From Lachnospiraceae bacterium (GTDB lineage Bacteria > Bacillota > Clostridia > Lachnospirales > Lachnospiraceae), in contig JAGAMG010000046.1 in assembly GCA_017624835.1 (NCBI GenBank), forward strand, positions 109,152-163,811: DNA of 54,660 bases. The letters run 5' to 3'. A program made the position numbers and the translations under genes. The stretch's first letter is position 1. Each line of letters opens with the position of its first letter. Positions 1 through 9,178 of the stretch are shown in pieces. The notes under the pieces are model-generated. The model worked only from the letters and a program-made list of their open reading frames with translations, was not told the origin of the DNA and searched no databases.

Positions 1-228
1 ATTTATTTGCAGAATTATCAGAAGAAAGCATTTGAAAATGTTTATTTGGGTTATCTTACATGGCAGGATATTTTACTTGCATTGGATGAGGTAGTGACGG
101 AAACTATTTATGAAGAGAGAATACTTGAGGATTTAAAATTACTTTTGACAGGAAAAGGATTTATTTCATTTCAGGGCTTTGTAATAAAGATTCCGGTAGA
201 GAAAGGTTTGTTTTATGAATTTGGGTGA
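1..228 (+). CDS. Hypothetical protein, 3' end of a gene cut by the window start
   Basis: The frame is open from the first base, so this is most likely the C-terminal ~75 residues of a longer protein; the in-frame TTG at 7 has no ribosome binding site that could be seen. The tail has a pattern of short helices (YLTWQDILLALDEV, then ILEDLKLLLTGKGF) ending in aromatic residues. I do not recognise the family. It overlaps the next gene by 14 nt, so the two are very probably co-transcribed and translationally coupled. No function can be assigned. Confidence 0.5.
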   Translation: MYLQNYQKKAFENVYLGYLTWQDILLALDEVVTETIYEERILEDLKLLLTGKGFISFQGFVIKIPVEKGLFYEFG

Positions 229-805
229 AAATATACATAATGCTTTTGAAGTGGTTTATAAGACCTTTCAGAGTATTGAAAAGCTGATGTTAAAATGTAA
301 AAGTGAATTGGATGAAGACAGATATTATATGCCTGTTGAAAAATTTCTAAGATATAGCAGTGACCAATCTTGGCAAGGATGGATTTATTGGAGCTTTATA
401 TTATTGTTTCAGCGCAAGGAGGATGGTTCGGTTATGGAGAATGGTTGGATAAACGCTCCGATTTACGCGGTTGAAATCAATGTGGATGCTGATACCTGTG
501 AAGAACCGTTGGTAATAATTGCGAAAATGGATTTCGGCGATTTAAGGGAATGGTCGGCAGGGTGTTCTCCGTCAAATCATGGAATATTTTATAGTCCTAT
601 TCATGGAGAAAAGTGGTTTGAGGAATTTCAAGTGGAACCCGATTTGTGTGAGGTGGTTCCTGAGAAGGGGTATGAGGAGAAGGTGGGAAATAGCTATTGG
701 GGATTTCGGCGATTGGTAAAGTGCAGTCATAATTTGGTGGATGTAAGGCAGGAGAATTATAAGGAAATTATTTTTGGAAGTATGGAAAGATTAAGTACAA
801 AATAA
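215..805 (+). CDS. Hypothetical protein, 196 aa, paired with the preceding gene
   Basis: The ATG lies inside the end of the upstream gene, in another frame, with GAGAAAGG about 10 nt before it. The product is soluble, acidic and rich in Trp and Tyr, with no signal peptide or membrane segment. I do not recognise a domain. The overlap with the preceding gene suggests a two-gene unit whose products may act together, which is inference. The gene ends 23 nt before recJ but has no evident link to it. Confidence 0.55.
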   Translation: MNLGENIHNAFEVVYKTFQSIEKLMLKCKSELDEDRYYMPVEKFLRYSSDQSWQGWIYWSFILLFQRKEDGSVMENGWINAPIYAVEINVDADTCEEPLVIIAKMDFGDLREWSAGCSPSNHGIFYSPIHGEKWFEEFQVEPDLCEVVPEKGYEEKVGNSYWGFRRLVKCSHNLVDVRQENYKEIIFGSMERLSTK

Positions 806-828
806 TTAGAAAAAAGGCGAAGAAAACA

Positions 829-2592
829 ATGGAAAAATGGTTTGTGGCAACTAAGAAGGCAGATTTTGATAAATGGGCAAGTAAGTTTCAGATTAGTCCG
901 GTGCTTGCCAGAATATTGCGGAATCGGGATTTAACAGAGGAGACTGAAGTGCAAAGGTTTTTGCATGGGACTTTGGAAGATTGTTATGCACCGGAGCTTA
1001 TGAAGGATATGGATAAGGCAGTGGAGATTCTGGTGCAGGCAATAGAGGAGAAGAAAGCTATTCGTATCATTGGGGATTATGATGTGGATGGCATCTGCTC
1101 CGCCTATATTTTGACAAAGGGTTTGCAGGTACTGGGAGCTGTGGTTGACACGGCGATTCCCCATAGAATCCATGATGGTTATGGGTTAAATGAGCATTTG
1201 ATTGAATTGGCAAAGGAAGATGGGATTGAACTGATTGTAACCTGTGATAACGGCATTGCGGCGGCACCGCAGATTGAATTAGCTACGACCCTTGGAATTG
1301 GGGTTATTGTAACGGATCATCATGAGGTGCCTTTTACAGAGGAAGGTGGAGTGCGGAAGGAAATGTTACCGCCCGCTCTTGCAGTGGTAGACCCCAAGCA
1401 GGAGGCCTGTAAATATCCTTTTAAAAGCATTTGTGGTGGAGTGGTGGCATATAAATTAATGCAGGCACTTGCCCAGCGAACCGATAGCGATGCATTGAAA
1501 AATGTTATGGAAGAGCTGTTGGAATTGGCAGCATTGGCTACTGTATGTGATGTGATGGAGCTTAGGGATGAGAATCGCATTATCGTAAAGGAAGGTCTTA
1601 GGAGACTGAAAAATACTCGAAATATAGGCTTAAGGGCATTGATGGAGGTTAATAGCGTGGAGCCTTCTAAGCTTAGTGCTTATCATTTGGGCTTTGTAAT
1701 CGGTCCCTGCCTGAATGCTACCGGACGATTGGATACGGCAAAAAGAGCCTTGGAGCTGTTGCAGAGTACCACCAAGGTGGATGCCATGAGTGCCGCCAGA
1801 GAACTTAAGGATTTGAATGACAGTCGTAAGAATCTGACCTTACAGGGAGTGCAGGAAGCGGAGCAGTACATCAAGGAGCATAGGGTGGAGCAGGATGATG
1901 TGATGCTTGTGTATTTGCCGGAGGTTCATGAGAGTCTTGCGGGAATTATAGCAGGAAGAGTACGGGAGAAATATAACCATCCGGTTTTTGTGCTGACCAA
2001 GGGAGAAGAGGGCGTGAAAGGCTCCGGGCGTTCCATAGAAAGCTATCACATGTATGAATCCATGACCCGGGTAAAGCAGTACTTCACTAAATATGGTGGG
2101 CATAAGCTGGCAGCAGGTTTGTCAATGAGAGAGGAAGATATTGAAGCGTTGCGCAAGGATTTAAATGCGGACAGTGGTCTTTCAGAGGATGATTTTATTC
2201 CCAGAGTACATATTGATGTGCCCATGCCGTTAAGCTATGCGGATGAGCAGCTTGCAGGAGAATTGGAATTGTTGGAGCCCTTTGGGGTGGGAAATCCCAA
2301 ACCTCTCTTTGCGCAAAAGGATTTATGCTTCCTGTCAGGCTTTAAAATGGGAGCAAATAAGAATTTTGCAAGGTTTAAGGTTCGCACCCCGGAAGGGGAT
2401 ATAAAGCAATTGGTCTTTTTTGGAGATTTGGAAAAGTTCGGTTTGTTCTTATGTGAAAAATACGGAGAGGACAGTGAAGATGCTTTATATGCCGGAAAAG
2501 GTGAATTTATGGTATCCGTGGTCTATCAGCTTTCTCTGAATACCTTCAGGGGGAAGACGGAATTGCAGTTTGTGATGCAGAATTACTGTTAA
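829..2592 (+). CDS. recJ: Single-stranded-DNA-specific 5'-3' exonuclease RecJ
   Basis: RecJ degrades single-stranded DNA 5' to 3' in recombination and mismatch or base-excision repair, using two metal ions in a DHH-family active site. The N-terminal DHH domain shows the DYDVDG motif (about residue 83), a CDNG motif and VTDHH (about residue 163). The DHHA1-type C-terminal part contains GGHKLAAG (about residue 423). At 587 aa it has the normal length for Firmicutes RecJ. The start has AAAAAGGCGAAG upstream. It is followed by a 554-nt stretch without a gene that contains a hairpin and a long palindrome. Confidence 0.95.
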   Translation: MEKWFVATKKADFDKWASKFQISPVLARILRNRDLTEETEVQRFLHGTLEDCYAPELMKDMDKAVEILVQAIEEKKAIRIIGDYDVDGICSAYILTKGLQVLGAVVDTAIPHRIHDGYGLNEHLIELAKEDGIELIVTCDNGIAAAPQIELATTLGIGVIVTDHHEVPFTEEGGVRKEMLPPALAVVDPKQEACKYPFKSICGGVVAYKLMQALAQRTDSDALKNVMEELLELAALATVCDVMELRDENRIIVKEGLRRLKNTRNIGLRALMEVNSVEPSKLSAYHLGFVIGPCLNATGRLDTAKRALELLQSTTKVDAMSAARELKDLNDSRKNLTLQGVQEAEQYIKEHRVEQDDVMLVYLPEVHESLAGIIAGRVREKYNHPVFVLTKGEEGVKGSGRSIESYHMYESMTRVKQYFTKYGGHKLAAGLSMREEDIEALRKDLNADSGLSEDDFIPRVHIDVPMPLSYADEQLAGELELLEPFGVGNPKPLFAQKDLCFLSGFKMGANKNFARFKVRTPEGDIKQLVFFGDLEKFGLFLCEKYGEDSEDALYAGKGEFMVSVVYQLSLNTFRGKTELQFVMQNYC

Positions 2593-2720
2593 TTTATGAA
2601 TTTAAAATTTTTTTTTAATTTTTAAATTAGAAATCGGACACATTCTGGACACATTTTACATGTAATATGTATTTCAGATAGTTGATGAACTCACTATCTC
2701 CCCCCCCCTCATAAGAAAAT

Positions 2721-2758
2721 CGCGAAAGTACCTCGGTGTATGCCGGGGTACTTTTGCG
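2721..2758. terminator. Strong hairpin downstream of recJ, probable terminator
   Basis: A 16-bp stem with two mismatches (CGCGAAAGTACC with its complement GGTACTTTTGCG) encloses a short GTATG-type loop. There is no long T run after it, only the T-rich right arm, so it is a less typical intrinsic terminator. A run of nine C lies at 2700-2708 just before it. Two copies of GGACACATT, 11 bp apart, occur at 2636-2655; no role is known for them. Confidence 0.5.
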
Positions 2759-2760
2759 TT

Positions 2761-3059
2761 GTGGGAAATGAAGGAAGGCAGAGGGCGTTGTTGGGGCTGG
2801 ACTGGCAAAGGAATTTGGGTCACGGAACTACGGACTAAGAAACTCTATATGTTCTGTGTAAGGTTGAGTTTGGCAACGCACACGGGGCAAATTCGCATCC
2901 ATGCTCAGTTGCCCCTTATTGCCCCATCCGTGGGGCAATAGTGCTGGGTGTTGCAGGCAGAACATAAGAGTTTCTAAAGTCCTTCGTAACGCGACCAAAC
3001 TCTCTTTTGCCAGCCCAGCCCCAACAACGCCCTCTGCCTTCTGCTAAATTTAGTCCCAC
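2761..3059. repeat. Long imperfect palindrome (about 95-bp arms), possible MITE-like element or structured RNA
   Basis: The left arm (about 2761-2856) and right arm (about 2961-3059) are reverse complements over nearly their whole length. The match is almost perfect at 2774-2802 with 3012-3041 and again near the inner ends (AGAAACTCT with its complement, GTTCTG with CAGAAC). The central part forms two nested small hairpins built on GGGGCAA/TTGCCCC, one of them an 8-bp perfect stem at 2928-2939 side. It is more GC-rich than its surroundings. The short open frame inside is not a gene. It fills the recJ-murE gap. Confidence 0.65.
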
Positions 3060-3146
3060 CATGCAATACAGAATTAAAATAAAAGGGTGGTAGAAAGTTT
3101 TAAAATGGAGTAAAATATAACAGAATATGTTTGAAAGGAAATATCT

Positions 3147-4622
3147 ATGAAATTAACGGATTTACTTGCAAAGTTAGATTATGAATGTATACAGGGCAGC
3201 TTAAATAGGGAAGTTCCCCAGGTGGTATATGATTCCCGAAAGGAAGCTAAGGATTTGGAAAAGGGCTGCCTGTTTATTTGTATTGAAGGGGCGGTTTTTG
3301 ACGGACATCAGTATGCGGCTGAGATGGTTAAAAAGGGTGCCGGAGTATTGGTGGTGTCCAAACCTGTGGATGGTGTTACCGATAAGGATGTTACTATTAT
3401 TCAGGTGAAAAATACCAGATATGCCATGGCATTTATTTCAGCAGCCTATTTTGGTAATCCTGCGGAAAAACTGCGTGTCATAGGAATTACAGGTACCAAA
3501 GGAAAAACTACAACTACTTATCTTGTGAAATCCATTTTGGAAAATGCAGGCTACAAGGTGGGTTTGGTGGGAACCATAGAAACCATTATCGGGGATACCC
3601 ATATTCATGCTTCCAATACCACACCGGAGTCCTATGTATTGCAGCAGTATTTTGCACAGATGGTAGAGGACGGATTGGATGCAGTGGTAATGGAGGTGTC
3701 CTCTCAGGCATTGATGCAGCATCGCACTCAGGGCTTTGTGTTTGATTATGGTATTTTTACCAATTTGGAGCCGGATCATATCGGACCTAATGAGCATGAA
3801 AGCTTTGAAGATTATATGGCCTGCAAGGGATTGCTTTTTAAGCAGTGTAAGGTTGGCATTGTGAATGGGGATGATGCCCATTGGGAGCAGGTGACAGCGG
3901 GGCATACCTGTGAGCTGGAAAGCTTTGGTTTGGGTCAGGAATGTGCCCTACGCGCAGAGAATATGGAATTGGTGCATAAGCCCGGGGAACTGGGAGTTTC
4001 TTTCCGGGTAAAAGGAGTAATGGATTTTACAGTGGAGGTTCCCACTCCCGGACGTTTTAGTGTATATAATGCTTTAACGGCTATTGCTATCTGCCGTCAT
4101 TTCAATGTGGAAGTGGAGGATATCAAAAAGGCATTATTGTCTGCTAAGGTAAAAGGGCGTATTGAGATGGTAAAGGTGTCCGATGATTTTACCCTTTTGA
4201 TTGACTATGCTCACAATGCCATGGCATTGGAGAGTTTATTGGCTACCTTAAAGGAGTATAAGCCCAATCGTCTGGTATGTCTTTTTGGTTGTGGAGGAAA
4301 TCGCTCCAGGGACAGACGTTTCGAGATGGGAGAGGTCAGCGGAAGGCTGGCTGATTTGACCATTATTACCTCCGATAATCCAAGATTTGAGGAACCTCAG
4401 GCAATTATTGAGGATATTAAGGTGGGAATCAGTAAAACGGATGGAAAATATGTGGAAATCTGTGACCGTAAGGAGGCAATTGCCTATGCCATTGCAAACG
4501 GAGAGACGGGAGATATTATTGTGCTGGCAGGAAAAGGGCATGAGGATTATCAGGAGATTAAAGGGGTAAAATATCCCATGGACGAAAGAGTCCTGATTCA
4601 GGAAATTTTGGAAGGATGTTAG
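3147..4622 (+). CDS. murE: UDP-N-acetylmuramoyl-L-alanyl-D-glutamate--2,6-diaminopimelate ligase MurE
   Basis: This cytoplasmic Mur ligase adds the third residue of the peptidoglycan stem peptide using ATP. Visible are the ATP loop GTKGKTTTTY (about residue 115), the central-domain motif with HNAMALE (about 355) and the C-terminal DNPR (about 413). DNPR is the known signature for meso-diaminopimelate rather than lysine, so the wall is predicted to be DAP-type. The length of 491 aa is normal. The gene lies outside the dcw cluster 13 kb away, just before priA (9-nt gap), with AAAGGA before its ATG. Confidence 0.96.
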   Translation: MKLTDLLAKLDYECIQGSLNREVPQVVYDSRKEAKDLEKGCLFICIEGAVFDGHQYAAEMVKKGAGVLVVSKPVDGVTDKDVTIIQVKNTRYAMAFISAAYFGNPAEKLRVIGITGTKGKTTTTYLVKSILENAGYKVGLVGTIETIIGDTHIHASNTTPESYVLQQYFAQMVEDGLDAVVMEVSSQALMQHRTQGFVFDYGIFTNLEPDHIGPNEHESFEDYMACKGLLFKQCKVGIVNGDDAHWEQVTAGHTCELESFGLGQECALRAENMELVHKPGELGVSFRVKGVMDFTVEVPTPGRFSVYNALTAIAICRHFNVEVEDIKKALLSAKVKGRIEMVKVSDDFTLLIDYAHNAMALESLLATLKEYKPNRLVCLFGCGGNRSRDRRFEMGEVSGRLADLTIITSDNPRFEEPQAIIEDIKVGISKTDGKYVEICDRKEAIAYAIANGETGDIIVLAGKGHEDYQEIKGVKYPMDERVLIQEILEGC

Positions 4623-4631
4623 GAGGCAGCT

Positions 4632-6881
4632 GTGGAGAAGCAGTATGCAGATATTATTGTTGATATTTCACATGAAAAATTAGATAAGCCCTTTCAATAC
4701 CGGGTGCCGGAAAGGCTCCGGGAGATTTTAGAGCCGGGCATGTGTGTGAATGTGCCTTTTGGAAATGCCAATAAATTGATAAAGGGTTATGTGGTGGGAA
4801 TTTCTGACAGATGTAAATTCGACCCTGCCCGAACCAAGGATATTGCAGGAATCGTGCAAAAGGATGTGGGCGTAGAGGATAAAATGATTGAACTGGCAGC
4901 CTGGATAAAGAGAAATTATGGTTCTACCATGATTCAGGCGTTAAAGACAGTTTTACCGGTTCGGAAATCTGTAAAAAAGCTGGAACATAAAAGGATAGAG
5001 GTTTTGATGAACAGGGAAGAATTGATTTCTCTGTTGGGAGAGTGTGAACGAAAGAAGCAGACTGCCAAGGCAAGACTTTTGAAAGCTTTGTTGGAACAGG
5101 AAGAAATTCCTTATGAGTGGATTACCGGAAAATTGGGAATATCCGCCGCTACAGTAAATAGTCTGGAAAAAGCAGGTGCTTTAAGGGTAGTGATTACAGA
5201 AGGATATCGTAATCCGGTAAAGCTACAAATAAACCCAGAGGAAAGAAAGGCGTTAAGTAAGGAACAAAGTCATATTGTGGAAGAGGTTTTAAAAGATTTC
5301 GACAATGGAAACAGAGGAACCTATTTGATTCATGGTATTACCGGAAGCGGAAAGACGGAAGTCTATATGCAGCTGATTGAAGAGGTGGTAAGCAGGGACA
5401 AACAGGCAATTGTATTGATACCGGAAATTGCCCTGACTTATCAGACGCTGCTTCGTTTTTATAAGCGGTTTGGGGAGCGGGTCAGTGTGATGAATTCTAC
5501 CCTTTCAGCAGGAGAGAAATATGATCAGTGTGAGAGAGCCAAAAAGGGAGAAATTGATGTAATTATCGGTCCTCGTTCGGCGTTATTTACCCCCTTTCCC
5601 AATATTGGACTGATAGTAATAGATGAGGAGCATGAGGGAAGCTATAAAAGTGAGGGCACACCCAAGTACCATGCCAGAGAAACAGCCGTAGAGGTGGCAA
5701 GGCTTCATAATGCCAGTGTAATTCTTGGCTCGGCAACACCCTCCATGGAAAGCTATTATCGAGCCTCTGAAGGGGAATATCGTTTATTTTCCCTGACAGA
5801 GCGACTTACAGGAGGAACTTTGCCAAGGGTACATACCGTGGATTTGCGAGAGGAATTAAAGGCTGGCAATCGCTCTATTTTCAGTAGAAAACTGCAGGAG
5901 CTTTTGGTGGAGCGTTTGCAACGGGGAGAACAGAGTATGCTGTTCCTAAATCGGAGAGGGTATGCAGGTTTTATTTCCTGCCGTGCCTGTGGACAGGTAA
6001 TGAAATGTCCTCATTGTGATGTATCCCTCTCGGAGCACACGGACGGGCGGTTGGTATGTCACTACTGTGGATATGCAGAGCCAAGACCAAGAGTGTGTCC
6101 TGAATGTGGCTCCAAATATATTTCAGGTTTTAAGGCAGGAACCCAGCAGATAGAAGAGAAGCTAAAGGAAATGTTTCCCGGTGTAAGAACCCTTCGCATG
6201 GATGCGGATACCACGAAGACTAAGGACAGCTATGAGGCTATTTTGTCAGCCTTTTCCAATGGGGAGGCAGACGTGCTGATAGGAACTCAAATGATAGTAA
6301 AGGGGCATGATTTCCCGAAGGTTACGCTGGTGGGAGTTTTGGCAGCGGATTTGTCCCTGGGTGTGGGGGATTATCGTTCAGGAGAGCGAACCTTTCAATT
6401 GTTAACCCAGGCGGTGGGCAGAGCAGGACGGGGAGAGCTTCCCGGGGAGGCAGTAATACAGACCTACCAGCCGGAGCACTATGCAGTGGTTCATGCTGCC
6501 AATCAGGATTATATCAGCTTTTATGAAGAGGAAATTCTTTATCGGGAAATGCTGGATTATCCCCCTGCGGCGCATATGCTGGCTGTACAAATTTATGCAT
6601 CCGTGGAAGAAAATGGAAAACAGCTTGCACAGAGGCTGGCAGACGTGGTAAAGTCTATGATAGACGTTTCACAGCCGGTAGCTGACAGAATCACAGTAAT
6701 TGGACCGGCACCGGCTTCCATAGGAAAAGTTAATGATATTTTCAGATTTGTTTTCTATGTTAAGCATCAAAAATATGATATGCTGGTACAAATAAAGGAT
6801 AAATTGGAAGAAAAATTACAATTCTGGCAGCCCAGGTACGAGACGGTTCAGTTTGATTTTGACCCTATGAATACCCTGTGA
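4632..6881 (+). CDS. priA: Primosomal protein N' (replication restart helicase PriA)
   Basis: PriA recognises stalled forks and reloads the replicative helicase. The start is GTG with GGAGG 7 nt upstream. Domains in order are the N-terminal DNA-binding region, a helicase core with Walker A GSGKTE (about residue 237) and DEEH (about 333), eight paired cysteines for zinc (CRACG, CPHC, CHYCG, CPEC; about 455-500), and the C-terminal helicase half with QAVGRAGRG. The length of 749 aa is typical. It sits in the usual Firmicutes order before def and fmt. Confidence 0.96.
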   Translation: MEKQYADIIVDISHEKLDKPFQYRVPERLREILEPGMCVNVPFGNANKLIKGYVVGISDRCKFDPARTKDIAGIVQKDVGVEDKMIELAAWIKRNYGSTMIQALKTVLPVRKSVKKLEHKRIEVLMNREELISLLGECERKKQTAKARLLKALLEQEEIPYEWITGKLGISAATVNSLEKAGALRVVITEGYRNPVKLQINPEERKALSKEQSHIVEEVLKDFDNGNRGTYLIHGITGSGKTEVYMQLIEEVVSRDKQAIVLIPEIALTYQTLLRFYKRFGERVSVMNSTLSAGEKYDQCERAKKGEIDVIIGPRSALFTPFPNIGLIVIDEEHEGSYKSEGTPKYHARETAVEVARLHNASVILGSATPSMESYYRASEGEYRLFSLTERLTGGTLPRVHTVDLREELKAGNRSIFSRKLQELLVERLQRGEQSMLFLNRRGYAGFISCRACGQVMKCPHCDVSLSEHTDGRLVCHYCGYAEPRPRVCPECGSKYISGFKAGTQQIEEKLKEMFPGVRTLRMDADTTKTKDSYEAILSAFSNGEADVLIGTQMIVKGHDFPKVTLVGVLAADLSLGVGDYRSGERTFQLLTQAVGRAGRGELPGEAVIQTYQPEHYAVVHAANQDYISFYEEEILYREMLDYPPAAHMLAVQIYASVEENGKQLAQRLADVVKSMIDVSQPVADRITVIGPAPASIGKVNDIFRFVFYVKHQKYDMLVQIKDKLEEKLQFWQPRYETVQFDFDPMNTL

Positions 6882-6950
6882 TGAATGTGTAAAATATCAG
6901 AAAGTTTTATTGTAAGAATTTTATATTAAGAAAGGAACGGTAAAGGTAAG

Positions 6951-7442
6951 ATGGCAATTCGTAACATTCGTGAAATTGGCGATGAGGTACTTAACAAAAA
7001 ATGTAAAGAAATTACAGAGATGACTCCCCGAATCAGGGAGTTGATTGAGGATATGCTGGAAACCATGTATGAGGCAAACGGTGTGGGATTGGCGGCTCCT
7101 CAGGTGGGTATACTGAAGAGAGTGGTTGTAATTGATGTAACAGGGGAAGACCCTTATATCCTGATTAATCCCCGCATTGTGGAAAGTAGCGGAGAACAGA
7201 CGGGACAGGAGGGCTGTTTAAGTGTTCCCGGCAAATCAGGTCAGGTAACCAGACCGAATTATGTAAAGGCAGAGGCTCTGGATGTGAATATGAAACCCAT
7301 TGTAATAGAAGGAACGGAGCTTTTGGCAAGAGCAATTTGTCATGAGTTAGATCATCTGGATGGGCATCTCTATGTGGAAAAGGTAGAAGGTGACTTGTTA
7401 GATGTTACCTATAATGATGATGATTACGAGGATGAGGAATAA
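6951..7442 (+). CDS. def: Peptide deformylase
   Basis: The enzyme removes the formyl group from the N-terminal methionine of new proteins with a metal ion (usually iron). All three family motifs are present: GVGLAAPQVG (about residue 45), EGCLSVPG (about 90; Cys ligand) and HELDHLDG (about 130; two His ligands and catalytic Glu). It ends with an acidic tail. The stop overlaps the fmt start as TAATG, so the enzyme that removes the formyl group is coupled to the one that adds it. Confidence 0.97.
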   Translation: MAIRNIREIGDEVLNKKCKEITEMTPRIRELIEDMLETMYEANGVGLAAPQVGILKRVVVIDVTGEDPYILINPRIVESSGEQTGQEGCLSVPGKSGQVTRPNYVKAEALDVNMKPIVIEGTELLARAICHELDHLDGHLYVEKVEGDLLDVTYNDDDYEDEE

Positions 7443-8404
7443 TGAAAATAGTTTTTATGGGTACCCCGGATTATGCGGCAGGTGCATTAGAAGCGTTAAT
7501 TGAAGAAGGCTATGAGATTACCGCAGTGGTAACCCAGCCGGATAAGCCCAAGGGCAGGAGTAAGGAATTACAGTTTTCACCGGTAAAGGAATGTGCATTG
7601 CGTCATGGGATTCCGGTAATGCAGCCTAGGAGAATCAAGACACCGGAAGCCATTGCAGAGCTTAGACAATATGAAGCAGATGTGTTTGTAGTGGCAGCCT
7701 TCGGACAGATTTTGTCCCAGGAAATATTAGATATGCCAAGACTTGGCAGTTTGAATATTCACGCATCCCTTTTGCCCAGATACAGAGGTTGTTCTCCTAT
7801 TCAGCATGTAATTATTGACGGAGAAGCACAGACCGGTATTACCATTATGCAGATGGATGCAGGAATAGATACCGGAGACATGCTGTATAAGAAGACAATT
7901 GATATTGCTGAGGATGAAACTTTTGAAACCTTGCATGATAAGCTGATGGTACTGGGGGGCGAAGCCATAACCGAGGCACTTCCCCTTGTGGCAGCAGGAC
8001 AGCTTCCGGCTGAAAAACAGGTGGATGCGGATAGCTGTTATGCTCCCATGATTGAAAAAAGTATGGGGCAGATTGATTTTTCTAAAGAGGCAATTGTAAT
8101 TGACCGTCTCATTCGAGGTATGAATCCTTGGCCAAGTGCTTATACTTCTTATAAAGGAAAGCAGTTGAAAATCTGGAAGGCGGTTCCTGTGATGGCTAAG
8201 AAACCGGGTGAGGATGTGGCATCTGCTAATGAAAAGGTGCAGCCGGGTGAAGTGATTGCTGTGGCAAAGGATTATATAGAAGTGGCGACAGGTAGCGGAA
8301 GCCTTAGAATTTATGAATTGCAATTAGAAGGCAAGAAGCGTATGTCCACCCATGATTTTCTGTTGGGTGTAAAAATGCAGCCGGGTGAAGTGTTAGGCTG
8401 TTAA
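7442..8404 (+). CDS. fmt: Methionyl-tRNA formyltransferase
   Basis: Fmt transfers a formyl group from 10-formyltetrahydrofolate to initiator Met-tRNA. The N-terminal Rossmann-like domain begins MKIVFMGTPDYA; the catalytic Asn-His pair lies in NIHASLLPRYRG and the Asp in MDAGIDTGDM. The C-terminal OB-like tRNA-binding domain follows. The length of 320 aa matches the family. The start codon shares one base with the def stop codon. Confidence 0.97.
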   Translation: MKIVFMGTPDYAAGALEALIEEGYEITAVVTQPDKPKGRSKELQFSPVKECALRHGIPVMQPRRIKTPEAIAELRQYEADVFVVAAFGQILSQEILDMPRLGSLNIHASLLPRYRGCSPIQHVIIDGEAQTGITIMQMDAGIDTGDMLYKKTIDIAEDETFETLHDKLMVLGGEAITEALPLVAAGQLPAEKQVDADSCYAPMIEKSMGQIDFSKEAIVIDRLIRGMNPWPSAYTSYKGKQLKIWKAVPVMAKKPGEDVASANEKVQPGEVIAVAKDYIEVATGSGSLRIYELQLEGKKRMSTHDFLLGVKMQPGEVLGC

Positions 8405-8450
8405 AGATGCAGTTTTTTGGGCTTAAAGTAGTAGAAATGGAGGAATGGTA

Positions 8451-9176
8451 ATGCCCTATTATGGTTACGGATATGGTTATGGATTGATGTGGGATCCCAC
8501 TTATTATCTGGTATTAATTGGTATGTTATTATGCCTTGGTGCAAGTGCCTTGGTAAACAGCACCATGAAGAAATACAGTAAGGTGCGCAATGTAAACGGA
8601 ATTACAGGAGCAGAGGCTGCCAGAAGGATATTGAATCAGGAGGGATTGTACAATGTGCAGATAGAGTGCCTGAAAAACAGTAGTGGCGATCATTATGATC
8701 CTCGTACCAATACCGTGCGTTTGTCCTATAACAATTTTAACAGTGCATCCGTTACTGCGGTAGGAGTGGCAGCCCATGAATGCGGTCATGCCATTCAGCA
8801 TGCTAAGGGCTATGCGCCATTATCTATTCGTTCCGCCCTTGTGCCGGTAGTAAATATAGGAAGTAATTTGGGCTTACCCTTGATTTTGTTGGGGGTATTT
8901 TTAAGCTGGAATCAGACGTTGATACAGATTGGAATCTGGGCATTTGCGTTATCCGTATTGTTTCAGTTGATTACCCTGCCGGTAGAATTTAATGCGTCCA
9001 GAAGAGCGGTGGAGAGAATTGAGCATTATGGTCTTTTGACTGCTACGGAAAATAACGGCTGTAAAAAGGTTTTGACCGCCGCAGCCATGACCTATGTGGC
9101 AGCTGCAGCTTCTTCTATATTACAGCTTCTTAGATTGGTACTTTTGTTTGGCGGAAATCGAAGAAGGGACGATTAA
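8451..9176 (+). CDS. Membrane zinc metallopeptidase (YugP-like, Zn_peptidase_2 family)
   Basis: The protein has an N-terminal membrane segment after a Tyr/Gly-rich start, a zinc-binding HECGHAIQH motif at about residue 105, and two to three further hydrophobic helices to the end. This is the layout of the YugP/Zn_peptidase_2 family, whose substrate is not known to me. The ATG at 8451 is preferred over an in-frame ATG at 8445, because GGAGG (8439-8443) is 7 nt from the former and only 1 nt from the latter. It is embedded between fmt and rsmB (2-nt gap), as in many Firmicutes. Confidence 0.85.
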   Translation: MPYYGYGYGYGLMWDPTYYLVLIGMLLCLGASALVNSTMKKYSKVRNVNGITGAEAARRILNQEGLYNVQIECLKNSSGDHYDPRTNTVRLSYNNFNSASVTAVGVAAHECGHAIQHAKGYAPLSIRSALVPVVNIGSNLGLPLILLGVFLSWNQTLIQIGIWAFALSVLFQLITLPVEFNASRRAVERIEHYGLLTATENNGCKKVLTAAAMTYVAAAASSILQLLRLVLLFGGNRRRDD

Positions 9177-9178
9177 AC

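Noticed and set aside
2700-2708. Run of nine C as a phase-variable tract
   Set aside because: It is in an intergenic region with no start codon or promoter whose spacing it could change. It may also be a read-length error.
2759-2941. 60-codon open frame between recJ and murE
   Set aside because: It lies within the left arm and core of the palindrome, has no ribosome binding site and no protein-like pattern.
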